Source: Vesta saturnalis
Lineage: Eukaryota; Arthropoda; Insecta; Coleoptera; Lampyridae
Assembly: GCA_036346205.1 (NCBI GenBank)
Contig: JARFJB010000821.1
Span: 5,733,722-5,797,721, forward strand
Direction of reading: 5' to 3'
Length of the DNA stretch: 64,000 nt
Made by a program: the position numbers and the translations under genes. Under the pieces are notes generated by a model. That model searched no databases and was not told the origin of the DNA. It was given only the letters and a program-made list of their open reading frames with translations. Every line of letters starts with the position of its first letter. The stretch's first letter is position 1. Shown one piece after another: positions 11,206 to 22,855 of this stretch.

Positions 11206-11390
11206 TTTTCTGCTCGTCTCTCTCCTCCTCTTCCACGTTTCGCGTATTCCTCGTTTCTCCTAGTTTCTCTTGTTTCTCTCGCTTCTCTCCTCTCTCTATC
11301 ACCTCTCTCACCTGTCTCTCTCTCTCCCTCGTCTCTCTCACTCATCTCCATCTCCCTCTCGCCTTCCTTTGTCTCTCGTCCTATGCTTTA
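11206..11390. repeat. TC-rich simple sequence
   Basis: Degenerate pyrimidine run (TCTCTC, CCTCTTCC, GTCTCTCTC). It begins shortly after another GTGGTGCCATCTAG motif at about 11166-11180. The long open frames here are composition artefacts. Confidence 0.85.
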
Positions 11391-11515
11391 GGTTAGGTCA
11401 GTACACGTACAATATTAGGTTATATTAATAAACGCACGGTTTAGGTTAGGTTAGTACTCGTACAATATTAGGTTAGATTAATAAACGCATGGTTTAGGTT
11501 AGGTTAATACCTGCG
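11386..11515. repeat. 53-bp tandem repeat containing TTAGG pairs
   Basis: Units at 11386-11438, 11439-11491 and a partial third at 11492-11515. Each begins with TTTAGGTTAGGT and contains CGTACAATATTAGGTTA and AATAAACGCA. TTAGG is the common arthropod telomere repeat, but only two TTAGG occur side by side per unit, so this is not a telomere. The end of the array (about 11491-11545) is palindromic: GGTTTAGGTTAGGTTAATAC returns as GTATTAACTTAACCTAAACC. Confidence 0.85.
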
Positions 11516-11545
11516 CGCGAGTATTAACTTAACCTAAACCAGATA

Positions 11546-12360
11546 TTTAATTGTGGTTTTTTAGCCATAACTTTTTTTAGTTTAAGGTAATTAAAATTAG
11601 ATAAAATAAAATTTAAAGGGAACTTTGTAATCTAAAAATTAAGGCTGGTAATTATTATTTTTGATGATTTTCGGCTATGTCTCAATATATATGTATCACA
11701 GTAACAAAAAAACTGAACTGTCTGAACTGAAATGTCTACTACAATATTGGTAATTCCATGTTTTTTACTCAGAGCAATATTTTTGTCATAATTTTCCAAA
11801 AATTGAAAATCGATTTTGAAAATTGTACGTGAAGTAGCCAAAATTTATGAGCATATTGAGAAATATATGCTTAAGTATCCCCAAATTGGATTTTTCGTTC
11901 CGAGCCCCCATATCTTGGGAAGCACCTTTTTGGTTCCATCAAAACAAGAAAAAAATGTTTTGTCATAACTTTTTTGTTTAATGTTGTAGACTTATAATTG
12001 GTCTTAACCTATGGACAATTTTAATCTCTACAAAATTAGTTCTGACAAATCTTTACCTAAAAGCCTCCGGTTTCGAGATATTTAAAGGGAAAGATAGAAA
12101 ATTATATTATTACCACAGCGCCATTTTTAAAGCACTATATCAACATTTGTGTTAGTGACAGAAAAATAAAAAAAGAAATAAAAACGATTCTTTTTTGCTT
12201 GACCTTTGAATTAAAACGTTAAACTTCCTTGTGCGAGTTTTGGAGTTATTGAAAAAAAACCAATCAAAAACACGTTTCTTTAAGGGGTAGAAATTCCAAT
12301 CTTCAAATAGAGACACCTTAGAAGGAAAGCATTTTCAAAAAAAGGCAGAACTTTTTTTAT
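11546..12360. other. Unassigned AT-rich stretch
   Basis: No gene or recognisable repeat. There are phrases typical of noncoding parts of old mariner-type elements (TTTTTGTCATAACTTTTTTG, TTCGAGATATTTAAAGGG) but I cannot define ends. Confidence 0.3.
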
Positions 12361-12690
12361 TAGAATCACATAATTTACCCGATTTTGATATTTTTTAGCC
12401 CATTAGAGGCAAGGGGGGGAAGTATTACGAGCATATGTCTTCACTATCCTGCGTTTTTTCTTGACACCCTTAGGAACATTTTTCACTATAAGTTGTCTGC
12501 ACTAGTTGGGAAAAAATTATTTTAATTGGAAGAAATTGAAACATTTGCGCTATTAAACTTTCATAGAATCACATAATTTACCCGATTTTTTAGATCATTA
12601 GGGCAAGGGGGGGGGCATAATTTTTCGTAGCATACGTTGTCTCTATCTTGTGTATTTTCTTGACACCCTTACTCACATTTTTCGCTATAA
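12361..12690. repeat. Imperfect direct repeat pair (~130 bp)
   Basis: 12361-12491 and 12564-12690 both run TAGAATCACATAATTTACCC, a G-rich run of seven or more G, a TATCCTGCG/TATCTTGTG segment, then TTTTCTTGACACCCTTA. This is a diverged local duplication with a 72-bp spacer. No coding content. Confidence 0.8.
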
Positions 12691-12767
12691 AACTTTTAGC
12701 AAATCAAGTTGCAAACATTTTTTAGGTGAAAGTCTTCGTTACCTACACTAGTATAATTTACCAATTT

Positions 12768-13062
12768 TCACGAGTCAGAGCTGTTGCGTCATAACTAACT
12801 TTGTTTCATTACCATTATCACCTTTAGAACCCGCCTATTGTGCACGAGAGGATGCAGATAGAAGTGATTTAGGTTGGCAATTCTGTTCGGTGTTTGACAT
12901 AACATATATTTTCTGATATTTTGTTGGTATGGCAGTGCTTGTAGTACATAACCCCTGAAGCTGAGATTTGACACTTATAAAACTGTTATTTTTCACAATC
13001 TGACAACATCGGCGTTCTCTGACAGTGTTCGTATTAGTGACGCAACTGATCTGACTCATGAA
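12768..13062. mobile_element. MITE copy 1 (TGAGTCAGA TIRs)
   Basis: The left end reads CACGAGTCAGAGCTGTTGCG. The right end, on the minus strand, reads CATGAGTCAGATCAGTTGCG. At about 295 bp with no coding capacity it fits a MITE. The interior contains GAACCCGCCTATTGTGCACG and CAATCTGACAACATCGGCG, which also occur in the neighbouring copy in reverse order. Confidence 0.8.
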
Positions 13063-13170
13063 ATTTACTGTAGTAAATTTTACATAAGTTTAGTCGCACG
13101 CCATAATTGTTTATGATGTATCAAATTATAACGTTTCCTAGGTAATTTTAATCAAAGGGTATACAGTAAT

Positions 13171-13486
13171 TTTCACGAGTCAGAGCAGTTGCGCCTCTAA
13201 TATTAATATTGTCAGAGGACGCCGATGTTGTCAGATTGTGAAAAATAACAGTTTGACAACTGTCAACTCTCAGCTTCACGGGTTATGTTTGTTTTATCAC
13301 AATACGAAAATTTAAGTGTTATATTTCTTTTTTATGTCAAATGTTTAACGTCAGAAATGCTTGACAACAACGGACAGAAATGCTAACCTAAATTAGGTCT
13401 ATCTGGAGCCGCTCGTGCACAATAGGCGGGTTCCAAAGGTGGTAATGAAACAAAGTTAGTTATGACGCAACTGCTATGACTCATCA
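13171..13486. mobile_element. MITE copy 2, opposite orientation to copy 1
   Basis: The ends are CACGAGTCAGAGCAGTTGCG and, on the minus strand, GATGAGTCATAGCAGTTGCG. The interior is the reverse complement of the 12768-13062 copy (CGCCGATGTTGTCAGATTG first, CGTGCACAATAGGCGGGTTC last). The pair is separated by about 110 bp. Confidence 0.8.
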
Positions 13487-14429
13487 TTTCTAACAGTGCT
13501 AACTATTTTTATTTATGAAAGTTGGTGCATTAGACTTTTTAGACACAAAAAATCACTCATGAAAAATTCAAAAAGGACCCTTGGACGTGTTTCATTTTGA
13601 TGAACAAGTAGTGACTTTTTACGTTTTGAAAGAAAAATCTTGGTTTACAATTTTTAGGAATTAAAGTAACGCTTAATGCTGCACAAGAATCTTTATTTTT
13701 AAAGGAGAACAATGTAATTGCCGAACAAAAATTATAAATTGAAAATACTACATAAGTGTAGGTTAAACCAAAGTTAATATTTTGATTCACGGCCTACTTC
13801 TAAGCAGTTGCATAACTAGTTACTTCATCTCTGTTGTTCATTAAAAGTTACATGACCTTTTACACCTTCAAAATAAAAATTCAACAAAATGACATAATCG
13901 TTCATCCTGCTGTAGTTTATCCTTTTTTTCATAAACGTTTTTTAGTACATATTAATATTTGCTTTGGAATATCGTTACATTGAATTTCTTTATGTATAGG
14001 ATGCACACATTTGTAATTCCAGTTTTCTAAATGTAGGTCTTTTGGTTCGTATCTTAAATAACAGTTACAAGGTACCAAAACGAGTTAACAGGAAGCTTTA
14101 CCTTGTTTTCTTCTTTTATAACCTCGCTTTTTCTGTAGTACGTTGTCGTTTTCTACTGCAATTAGCAGTTACGTCACTTAATGATACACTTTCCATTATT
14201 GCCACAAAGATCGACGTTATGTATAAACTAGCGCGTCCTTTTATTATTTGTTGATTGAAAACAACACAGAGTTTTAACAAAGACACGCGCGCACATTAAT
14301 GGTTATAACTTCAGCCATAACTAATGGCTACATGGACAAGTTGCACTTTGATTCTTTAAACACCGTGGACATGTTACGCATTGAAACTAAAATTAACTTT
14401 TTAACTTACACTTCGTTTATCATCATCTT
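13487..14429. other. Unassigned stretch
   Basis: Short open frames on both strands show no motif. I see no repeat relationship with other parts of the window. Confidence 0.3.
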
Positions 14430-15044
14430 GTGCCACGAACGGCCAATTGTGCCATTTTGAAAAATCCATATTTCATCTTGGAAAACAAATTGATGGGAAA
14501 CATTTACTGCTGTGGTATGCCCCAAGCCATCGTTCTAGGACCGGTTCTGTTTTTGGCATTCATAAATGATTTACCACGATTGGAACTGGAAATAGGCGAC
14601 CATATTTATCTATTTGCTGACGATACCGTGCTGCTCTTCTCGACTCCGTCCTGATCCACTACTTTTAGACCTGCTTCTAAGGGTCTTGCAATAGTTAAAC
14701 AATGGTTAGATCAAAACGAGCTTTCATTAAATACCAGCAAAACAAAATATATAACCTTTTCAATTTATAATAGCTCTCAACCTAGTAATTCACTAAATAT
14801 AAAATTAGAAAATAATTTAATAGAAACAGTCCAACACATAAGGTATCTGGGAACCCAAACAGACCAGCAGTTGAACTGGAAAGCACATACTGAATTCCTA
14901 ACAAAACGCTTGAATCAGTTAACAAATGTGTTTTCTAGATTGACGAAGGTTTTGGACCTAGGTACTGCAAGGGACGTGTACTTTGCCTTGCTCAGTCTAT
15001 CTTTAATCTGTAATCTTTATTTTTTAGAACTAACCGGGGTTTGA
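14430..15044 (+). pseudogene. Non-LTR retrotransposon reverse transcriptase remnant (CR1/jockey-like)
   Basis: The first part reads GMPQAIVLGPVLFLAFINDLP and LFADDTVLLF, the RT motifs around the catalytic FADD. After a frameshift at about 14655 the sequence continues KGLAIVKQWLDQNELSLNTS and then IRYLGTQTDQQLNWKAH. This is the RT thumb region of CR1/jockey-group elements, where 'YLG...D..L.W..H' is typical. Coding similarity fades near 15044 at a stop. The N-terminal RT, the endonuclease domain and the 3' end are missing. The assignment to clade level is an inference. Confidence 0.8.
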
Positions 15045-16372
15045 AGACAAAATAGTATATTAAAAAACAAGTTTTATAAGAGCAGTCTTGAAGCACGAAT
15101 TTAATTTAAAAAACATTATGAAACACGTTCTTATGCTATTTTTTTGTAATTTGCCCTTTTTATGGCCATTTTTAAATAAAAAAACTTATTTTAGTTGATT
15201 TAGGGGTTATTGTGGCGTACTGTACTAATTTCAAAAGTGAAAATTCGGTCTAGTCCCCTTTTGTTTTATCCAAAGTCTGTCACAAATCACGAAAATGGGA
15301 GATAATCTTACATGTACGCCCCCTGAAATAAGTGAAATTGCCAAAAATACGGTCGCGAATTTGCTGACATCAACGTTTTCCAACGGATGCATCCTGTTTT
15401 TGACACATTTTGCAAGAGTCACATACATAACATAATTCCAGATCAAGCGTTGCCAACCTAAAAGTGGAAGCAAATTAGAAAAAAGTTTTTTTATTCCTAG
15501 TAAACGCCACTTCTTGTGATCCGTCAGTAGTTGCAGGACTCATTTCGTACGTCCGGCAAACGAACAGATTCATCTCGAAAATATTACTTTTACTCCAAAT
15601 AAAATAAAGTACTATTTATTGAGCTTGTGTAAAAAATGGCTAAAGTCGCTAATACCTTTTTGAGAAAACATCATCGAAATATTTTTCATTACAAAATCAT
15701 TGTAAAATGTTGCGAAATTTTCTGTGATGTTCAAGAATAGCTTAACTATTTTATCATAAAAGTCAAAAAGTGTTATAAAATTTATATTTAATGAATACAA
15801 CTCAGGGAATATGTCTTAAGTAGGCACCTAACTAATTGTTGATAGAACCGGCCTTGGGCCAAATAATCGTAGGTGGAACAATATTTTGGATCGTGACTCT
15901 ATTTTTTTATTCTTAAAAAAAATGCTCTAAAAATACAAATATTATCATATAATATTATTATTAATGTACAATATGTTTAGTAAATATTGATATTAGAAAG
16001 ATAACATTAAAATAGATAACTAGTGTCAGTAGACTAACAATTCTTTCGCTAGATGACGCGGCTTGCAGTTGCAACAACAAAGCATAATTTGTTTAGTGTT
16101 GACGTGATCAGCTGTTAGCAATTTACCTTAGTTTTAATGCAGAGTTTTCGGTTTTATTGTTAATTTTATTATAATACGAAGTGTTTTTGTTGACATTTTT
16201 TTTGTGTTGATAGTAATAAGCGTAGTATACTAAAAAAATAGTGATTTTACCTATAATTTTCGTAGCTAAATTGCGCAAGCGTGAATGGCTACCGCCAAGA
16301 TGTGGACTGAAATTTACCGCATTCATGTGTACACGTTTCGTATGTACGTTACTTGGTTAATAGTGTTTAATT
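15045..16372. other. Region upstream of the spinster exon
   Basis: No supported gene. A short plus-strand frame near 15300-15440 (MGDNLTCTPPEISEIAKNTV) faintly recalls the N-terminus of some invertebrate mobile-element proteins, but it ends after about 45 codons. About 16020-16372 should contain the promoter and 5' UTR of the spinster exon. It holds an initiator-like TCAGT at about 16026 and a CAGCTG E-box near 16110, but no TATA box at a convincing distance. Transcription start is unknown. Confidence 0.35.
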
Positions 16373-16607
16373 ATGCCGGGTCAGGATTTAGATAAACAAC
16401 CGAATTACACAATAAAATTATTAAATATGGAACCAGGGATACCACAAAATCGTTCCCTGCAAAATCTCGTTGATGCCGAAGAAACTACTGATTCAACTGA
16501 AGAAACACATACAAGTATTCGTGATGTATCTATAAGGGATTGGATTGTAGTTGCTATTTTATGTTTCGTTAATTTAATTAATTATATGGACAGATTTACT
16601 TTAGCAG
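16373..16607 (+). CDS. spin: Spinster-like lysosomal MFS transporter, first coding exon
   Basis: An ATG opens 78 complete codons plus one base, ending TTAGCAG followed by a consensus donor GTAAGAG at 16608. The last ~30 residues read RDWIVVAILCFVNLINYMDR then FTLA. This is the first membrane segment of Spinster-family proteins (Drosophila spin, vertebrate SPNS1), which continue 'GV' in the next exon; the donor leaves phase 1, so the split glycine fits. Residues 1-50 are a hydrophilic, acidic N-tail (VDAEETTDSTEETHTS), as expected for the cytosolic N-terminus. Spinster proteins sit in late endosomes/lysosomes and export small lipids or sugars. No downstream exon is recognisable in the remaining 47 kb of the window, so only about 15% of the protein is here. 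It is the only intact-looking coding sequence in the window; a processed fragment is unlikely because of the intact donor. Confidence 0.85.
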
Positions 16608-17771
16608 GTAAGAGTGCATATTTTTTAAACAGTTTAATTGATCCAACCACCTGTACGTTTATGAATTTTTCATTAAATTTTGTATGTAAATTTATCCCTC
16701 CAAAGTCAATAACACCTATCAGCCACAGTTTAATTGAACCAACAGTTAGCCTTACTTAGAACATCCCTATTTCTTACCCTAATCTTAATCTTGTGGTTAA
16801 AATTTTAACCGGATGCGTATTTATAAATTATAATTATGTCTTGATAACGCTAGATAAAAATAATTTTAGGGAAACTAAAAAAATCACCTGATCCCCCACT
16901 TAACCAATGCGAGTTTAGGTAGGTGTGTTATGTTACGTAGTAAATACGTAAAATTTCCCCAGATTAAAAAATTATTGAATGAAAACGAGAAATTAATTCT
17001 AGAATTTCTTCCGGTTTTAATTTTTTCACACGCTCATCTAATTCCGTTTTATATTTCAACTACATTCACTTTCCATATTTTTTATTTATGATTTTATGTT
17101 AGAAACTTAATGTTTTTACTTGTTATCGTTACTTTCTTTCGAATGTCAGAATGTAGTTACGTTATCAGGTGTGACGTCATCGCCTGAAGTGTACTATGCC
17201 AATTGTATTCATGTTTCAAGTTTTTATTCTAAATATAAACATTTACTGTAGCACACGGTATAACTATTAAGCCTTGATGTTTGTGATTCTTCCATGTGCA
17301 TCGAGGAAATGAACTTAGACAAAGTCCAACAAAGCCGTTTCTATTGACTAATGATCTGTTAGTGTTTCCTTTAAGGATTAATATTGTTTTTTTATATCTC
17401 CGGGCTATTGCATGTATGTTTATATAACACAATTTCAGCTAAAATAAAATCAAAATTCTTTAATTTTTTAATTGTTTGTGAATTTTCTATATTTTAATAT
17501 AGCCTTGTAAAATAAATAACCCTTAGCAACCATTAAAATGTTTCCGTGGCAACCACGTGTACAATCAGTCTTCGATCATTTTAATCGTCTCTTAATGAAA
17601 CTAATGTGAAGAAAATGTAGAAAAAACATGGACTGTAAAGCTTCAAAATATTTAAATTGCGTAATCAAGTAGGTATTATTATTCATTTTTTAGTATTATA
17701 TTTCATAATCACGTTGTTTCTAAACCAGTGTTTTATTAGTTTCTAATAATTTTAAAATGATCGCGGCTGTA
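16608..17771 (+). other. Start of the spinster intron
   Basis: Begins with GTAAGAG. The frame stays open for about 150 bases into the intron, then stops. The rest is AT-rich with no recognisable repeat or gene up to the DD41D element at 17772. Confidence 0.6.
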
Positions 17772-20195
17772 CAGGCTGTCCCAAATTCGAGGGCAAGCAT
17801 GGGGATCTCGCTTATTATAAGAGATAGGATATAGGTTTAAATTCGGCACTTTTGCTAAATTCGATGCCGAGTAATAATCTGAAAAGAAATTTGAGCTAAC
17901 TCGAATGGATTTGGTTTTATGCTCAAAAAAACTTAAAATTTCGATTTTCGTTTTTCGCGTTTGGCCACCTTATTATTAGGAATTTTCAAAATTCGATTAA
18001 ACATTATTAAGGCACCTTTTTACGCACAATACTAATACGGTATTAAAAATATTATGTGACGTTTCGTTTATTCTGAACCATCATCAGGTTTATTTTTTCT
18101 TATGGGGGTTAAGATATATTTTTATGTCGTTGGATGGAGAATGTTATGCTGATTTTAGCAATATATAACATTTTATGGTTTGATCGACTGTGAACTAAAA
18201 TAATGAGAAAGATACGAAGAACAAGATTCCGCCTTCTTGGATCCAGCAAGGAATAATTACAGTAGTTCTACTTATTTAATTTGTTAAACTCGTTAGAACA
18301 TCCAAAAAAATATAAAAACATTTAAGCAATTAAAAAAAAAAAAACATAAACAAACAACTCAAACAAGTAGGTCTATGTAACACGGTCATAATAGCGACAA
18401 CGCAAATTTATCGATAGGTAACAACTAAATAATTACACAGACAAACAAACAAAAATTATTATAATAAATGTTCGAACAAGTTTCCTCCTTCTTGAATACA
18501 GTAACGAATTCTTCTTCTACAATTGTTTACGCTTCTTTGAATGGTTCGCCTGGGAATTTGACGAAGTTCATTAACAACCCTATTCTGGAGTTCTTCTATA
18601 TTTTGCGGTGGCGTCTTATAAATCATATTTTTTAAATAGCCCCAGAGGAAGTAATCTAAAGGGGTTAAATCTGGACTTCTTGCTGGCCACGTAAGTGGTC
18701 CCCTATTTCCCATCCATTTATCAGGAAATTCGCCGTTAAGATATTCACTTATTATCGCAGCATTATGAGGAGGAGCTCCGTCCATTTGCCACCAGAGAGT
18801 CCATCTTTCGTTTAGCGGAACATCATCCAAAGGTCTGATATTTCGTGTGTTAGAAATGCGAGGTAGCGTTGAGACGTTAGGATACCTTCGTAAATAATTG
18901 GCCCAAGGAGCCTATCTTTCCAGATTCCAACCCACACATTAAAGAACCGGTGGCCTTGTCCTCGCATTGGCCTGTTAATTCGTGGATTTTCAACGGACCA
19001 GTAGTGCTCGTTATTACGATTAAACATTCCTTTAGTGGAAAAATTGCACTCATCCGTCCAAATTATTTGATTGAGAAAGTTGCGATTTTCCAGCATTTTG
19101 GTATTAAGTTGGTTACAAAAATCCAACCGTCTCATATCGTCTCCAGGCCGAAGAGTTTGACTAACGTGTAACTTAAATGGTTTATAACGGTGTTGCTTTA
19201 ACACTCGCCAAACTGTCGTTTTTGGCACTTCAATAGTTTGCTCTATTTCTCTGGTAGATGTTGAAGGATTTTATTGAACCTAAGATGGATAACATAAAGT
19301 CATAACTCTCAAAAAAAAATGTCTGCTGAAATTAGCAGTGAAGTGAGTAGAAATTCTTATAATTAGTATAATACTAACAAATAGTACCTGATGTAATATT
19401 TCTTCTTCGGCATCTCTGTCTAGTCTGCTACCATATGAATGTCGAGGTTTCCGAAAACATCCAAATTCTCGCAAATTTTGGTCTAATTTTAAAAAATATC
19501 TCTGGTTTTGTTGCTGCCTCTCCGGATATTCCTCTAAATATCTTTGTTCTGCTCTGACACTATTTCTATTGCAGCTATAAAATATCCTTATCATGTCTCG
19601 TTTTTCTGAATTTGAAAACATTCTAAAGAAACTTGCAAATTTTAAAGCACTAACACGAAGGATCTTGCAGTTATTACCCTTTTTACAATTAGAAAATGAC
19701 ATGACAAAAGGCAACTCCTGAGGTTTGTTTGATTCATGGGTATCGTGATAATGTAATATTTAGTTTTTAATTTAAGAGTATTTTAGTTCGCAGTCGATCA
19801 AACCATGAAGTGTTATATATTGCTAAAATCAGCATAACATTCTCCGTCCAACGCCATACAAATATGTCTTAACCCCGATAAAAAAAAATAAACCTGATGA
19901 TGGTTCAGAATAAACAAAACGTCGCATAATATCTTTAATACCTTATTAGTATTGTGCGTAAAAAGCCTTAATAATGTTTAATCGAATTTTGAAAATTCCT
20001 AATAATAAGGTAGCCAAACGCGAAAAACAAAAATCGAAATTTTTAGTTTTTTGAGCATAAAACCAAATCCATTCGCGTTAGCTCAAATTTCTTTTCTCGG
20101 CATCGAATTTAGCAAAAGTGCCGAATTTAAACCTATATCCTATCTCTTATAATAAGCGAGATCCCCATGCTTGCCCTCGAATTTGGGACAGCCTG
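17772..20195 (-). mobile_element. DD41D mariner-like element 1, ~430-bp TIRs
   Basis: The element starts CAGGCTGTCCCAAATTCGAG after TA (17770-17771) and ends with the inverted copy before TA (20196-20197). The inverted repeats extend inward to about 18200 and 19775 (TTTGATCGACTG near 18180 against CAGTCGATCAAA near 19790), far longer than the ~30 bp of classical mariners. The transposase lies between them on the minus strand. Total length 2,424 bp. The right-hand TA is shared with the Tc1 element that follows. Confidence 0.9.
18459..19621 (-). pseudogene. DD41D mariner-superfamily transposase (element 1)
   Basis: The start MFSNSEKRDMIRIFYSC (19621) begins an N-terminal helix-turn-helix region of the type Pfam calls DUF4817 (YLEEYPERQQQN). 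There is then a probable intron of about 105 bp (minus-strand GTACTATTT to CATCTTAG, about 19281-19386), then PKTTVWRVLKQHRYKPFKL. The catalytic residues are IIWTDECNFS, QMDGAPPHN and SPDLTPLDYFLWG; I count 41 residues between the second and third aspartates. The protein ends GGNLFEHLL, the usual C-terminus. Damage is light: a TAA just after the intron and a frameshift near 18820, between the second and third thirds. It is the best-preserved of the DD41D copies along with that at 50229. Confidence 0.9.
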
Positions 20196-20197
20196 TA

Positions 20198-21716
20198 CAG
20201 TCCCTACTCAAATTATTAGACTCACTTACCAAATTTTTATACGATATAATTGTTTTTAAGATTATACTTAATTCTGGTGTAAAGGCTGATTAATAAGCAG
20301 TTGTTATGTTAGAAATTATTTATTTAAAGAAAATATGTTATAGTTAGACGGGGCGATTTTTTCGAAGTTCTCATTGTGGTTCCAATGGTAACTCTACTAG
20401 CTGAACCTTGGTAGATATCTTTTCTTTAGCCAGCTCCCTTTTTAAAAATTCCCAAACATTCTCGATTGAGTTCATATCGGGTGAGTTGCTTGGTTATGGT
20501 AGAATTGGAATCTGACGTTCATCCAACATTTTTTTTATTGATTTGGCCATATGGCAAGGTGCCCCATCATGCATAAACACCTTCCTGTCATTGCAAAACC
20601 ATTACTGCAACTGGGGAAGAAGTTTGCTTTCTTGCTGGTCTTGTCGCATCGTTCCCTCAACAACATGCAGGCGACCAAGACCTTTGCCAGCGATCACCGA
20701 CCATATCATGACCGATATGGGATATAACACATTCGCTGTTAAATTTTTCATCTAGCCTACGCCGGACAAACTGTGACTTGTCACCCAGAATGTGAAAGGT
20801 TGACTCATCGCTGAAGCATGTCTGTAATAGGGAAAAAGTATGTAAATAAAAGGAAAAGTTAAGAAATTTAATTCAACCTACTATGCGCCAGTCATCAATG
20901 GTCAAGTGTTTATGGGCATTTGTCCAAGTTAACCTTTTTTGAACCATGGCTGGTGTTAATCTTCGCTTCTTAATTGATCTGCGACATTTGAAACCCAGGT
21001 CGTACAGACTTCGCCTTACTGTAGAAATGGATACAGTGCACCCAGCTTCCTCAAATTTTTATTGTACTAGCACTTTCCCTTCGACAATCTAGCACAATAT
21101 TTCTAAGAGTTCTTCTTCCTCTAGCTGTCACCACCTTTTTTCTGCCACACCTTCCTTTCCGATTACCATCGGTAGACTGATTGGCATTCATATTTTGATG
21201 GATCCGGCGTATTGAGCACTGTGACACTCCACACCTTGAGGCAATATCCCTTTGGCTGTATTTCGTATTGCTTAACAAAGCTGCAATAGCAGCCCTTTTC
21301 TCTTTTGCTAGATCTTTTGACTTACCATCTAAAAAATAACACCCACATTTCAAATTAATATTTCAAGTTATGGCTTTGACACTTGCTTAAAAATATAAAT
21401 AAACATTTACTGAAGCTTCACTTATTGCTAAAAATCACTAACCTTAGCAAAATAACGTCTTAAACAAAAAATAATTAACTGTTGGAACACACCTTAAAAA
21501 CACTTCTAACCTCTGTATCTGTCAAATAGTTAACAATTAATTAAAAATCTATATTATCGACCACTTTATGTTTCTAAATTTTTAATATATAATTAGGCAA
21601 TCCTAACACCAACCCTGTCTACTACAAGTTTATCTGCATTTGAAGGCGAAAAATTAAGATAAATTTCACAACGAAGGTAATTTTATGAGTGAGTCTAATA
21701 ATTTGGGTAGGGACTG
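20198..21716 (-). mobile_element. Tc1-like element
   Basis: The ends are CAGTCCCTACTCAAATTATT and its inverted copy CAGTCCCTACCCAAATTATT, about 30 bp long, flanked by TA at 20196-20197 and 21717-21718. Length 1,519 bp, standard for Tc1. The left TA is also the right-hand target duplication of the mariner-like element before it, so the two lie back to back with no base between them except that TA. Confidence 0.92.
20330..21328 (-). pseudogene. Tc1 transposase (DD34E), decayed
   Basis: The N-terminus reads GKSKDLAKEKRAAIAALL, then a paired-type DNA-binding region (YSQRDIASRCGVSQCSIRRI; NRKGRCGRKK). After a frameshift near 21060 come CFSDESTFHILG (first D), MHDGAPCHMAKSIKK (second D) and NSPDMNSIENVWEFLKREL (E), with 34 residues between D and E by my count. 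A likely intron on the minus strand at about 20822-20884 (GTAGGTT to TATTACAG) splits the frame just before CFSDES. The presumed start ATG (21326-21328) has lost one base directly after it. Frameshifts and a stop inside the PSNSP region show it is inactive. Confidence 0.88.
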
Positions 21717-21718
21717 TA

Positions 21719-22855
21719 TAGTTAGTATCAACCACCCACCCGATCAGTTTCTTAAATAGTACAGAGTGCATTCCACAGTCGTAATTCAGGCGCCAATAAA
21801 TGTTAGGCGCCTGGATATTTTGAGCTACAGCAGTTTGCTCATTAACAACGGTTGGTAGTACTAACGGACGCAATCAAATCATAAATAAAAATTATTAATA
21901 AATTAAGTGTGGAAACAAGCAAACAAAATGATTAAAAGACCGCAGGACTCGAAAACGATTAACTTTACTAAAAAATTACAAGAATGCTTTTCGATCAGAA
22001 ATTTGATTTTCTATCTAATACCAAAATTTCAAAAAAAATCTTCTGGACGAGTTTCACAATCGAGTTTTTTGGAAATATTACGAAAATTTTCGAAAAAATT
22101 GCAACAAGACGTTTTATGAGAAATTTTATTTCCTATCTACTGGTATTTTCACTTTTTGAATATGTTAAGTAGTTCTGCAGATATTTAGGAAAAACCGGTT
22201 TTTTTTAAAATTACTTTTTTGCTATATCTTGTAAACCGTTTGTTGTACCTACATAAAAATTATGGGGATAAAAAATACTCACAATTATATTACTAATCAC
22301 ATATTAAAAGCAAAAAAATCTAAAAAAATAAACATTTGCAAACGGGGTACGTACCGCCCGTTTTACCCCTTGCCCCATACCCAACTGACCCCAATCAGTC
22401 GTTTTATGTAGTTGACATCTATATGTGTACCAAATTTCAAGTTGATATGTTAAGTCCTTCGAAAGTTATGGAGTACACACATACAGACAAGATTTTATTT
22501 GCTCAAATTTTGTTTTTGGACGTTTTCGAATATTTTGAAGCGATTAAGCAAATACATATTTTTGAAAATTTTTTTTAGCGATACAGTACTTGACTTCCCA
22601 TCCGTTGGATGTGGAAGTAATAACAATTTTGCTGAGAAGGGATGTCCAAAAACTTTGTACAATTGTAGAAAATATTAATTTGGTTGAGTTTGTCCATTGC
22701 CCAAATTTAAACGTTATTGTAACTCTGCTACACGATGCAGAAAAGAAATTAATTTTTTTATTGATATACCGTGTGATGCTGCAGGTGTTGATGTTTCATT
22801 TGTTAAGAAATAGAATGTTGAATGCAAAATATTTTCTTAATTCATTTGAGTGGTT
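21719..22855. other. Unassigned stretch
   Basis: It contains the phrase AAATTTCAAGTTGATATGTT...GAGTACACACATACAGAC near 22430-22485, which resembles the noncoding parts of common insect DNA elements. Open frames at 22336 and 22590 show no motif. No ends were found. Confidence 0.3.

Noticed and set aside
11144..11396. Overlapping frames on both strands encoding Arg/Glu-rich or Ser/Leu-rich proteins
   Set aside because: Direct product of the TC/GA-rich simple sequence.
11388..11500. Possible telomeric TTAGG array
   Set aside because: Only two TTAGG in a row per 53-bp unit; a telomere would show long uninterrupted runs.
15231..15473. 80-codon minus-strand frame
   Set aside because: No motif; the plus strand of the same interval has an equally weak alternative, so neither is supported.
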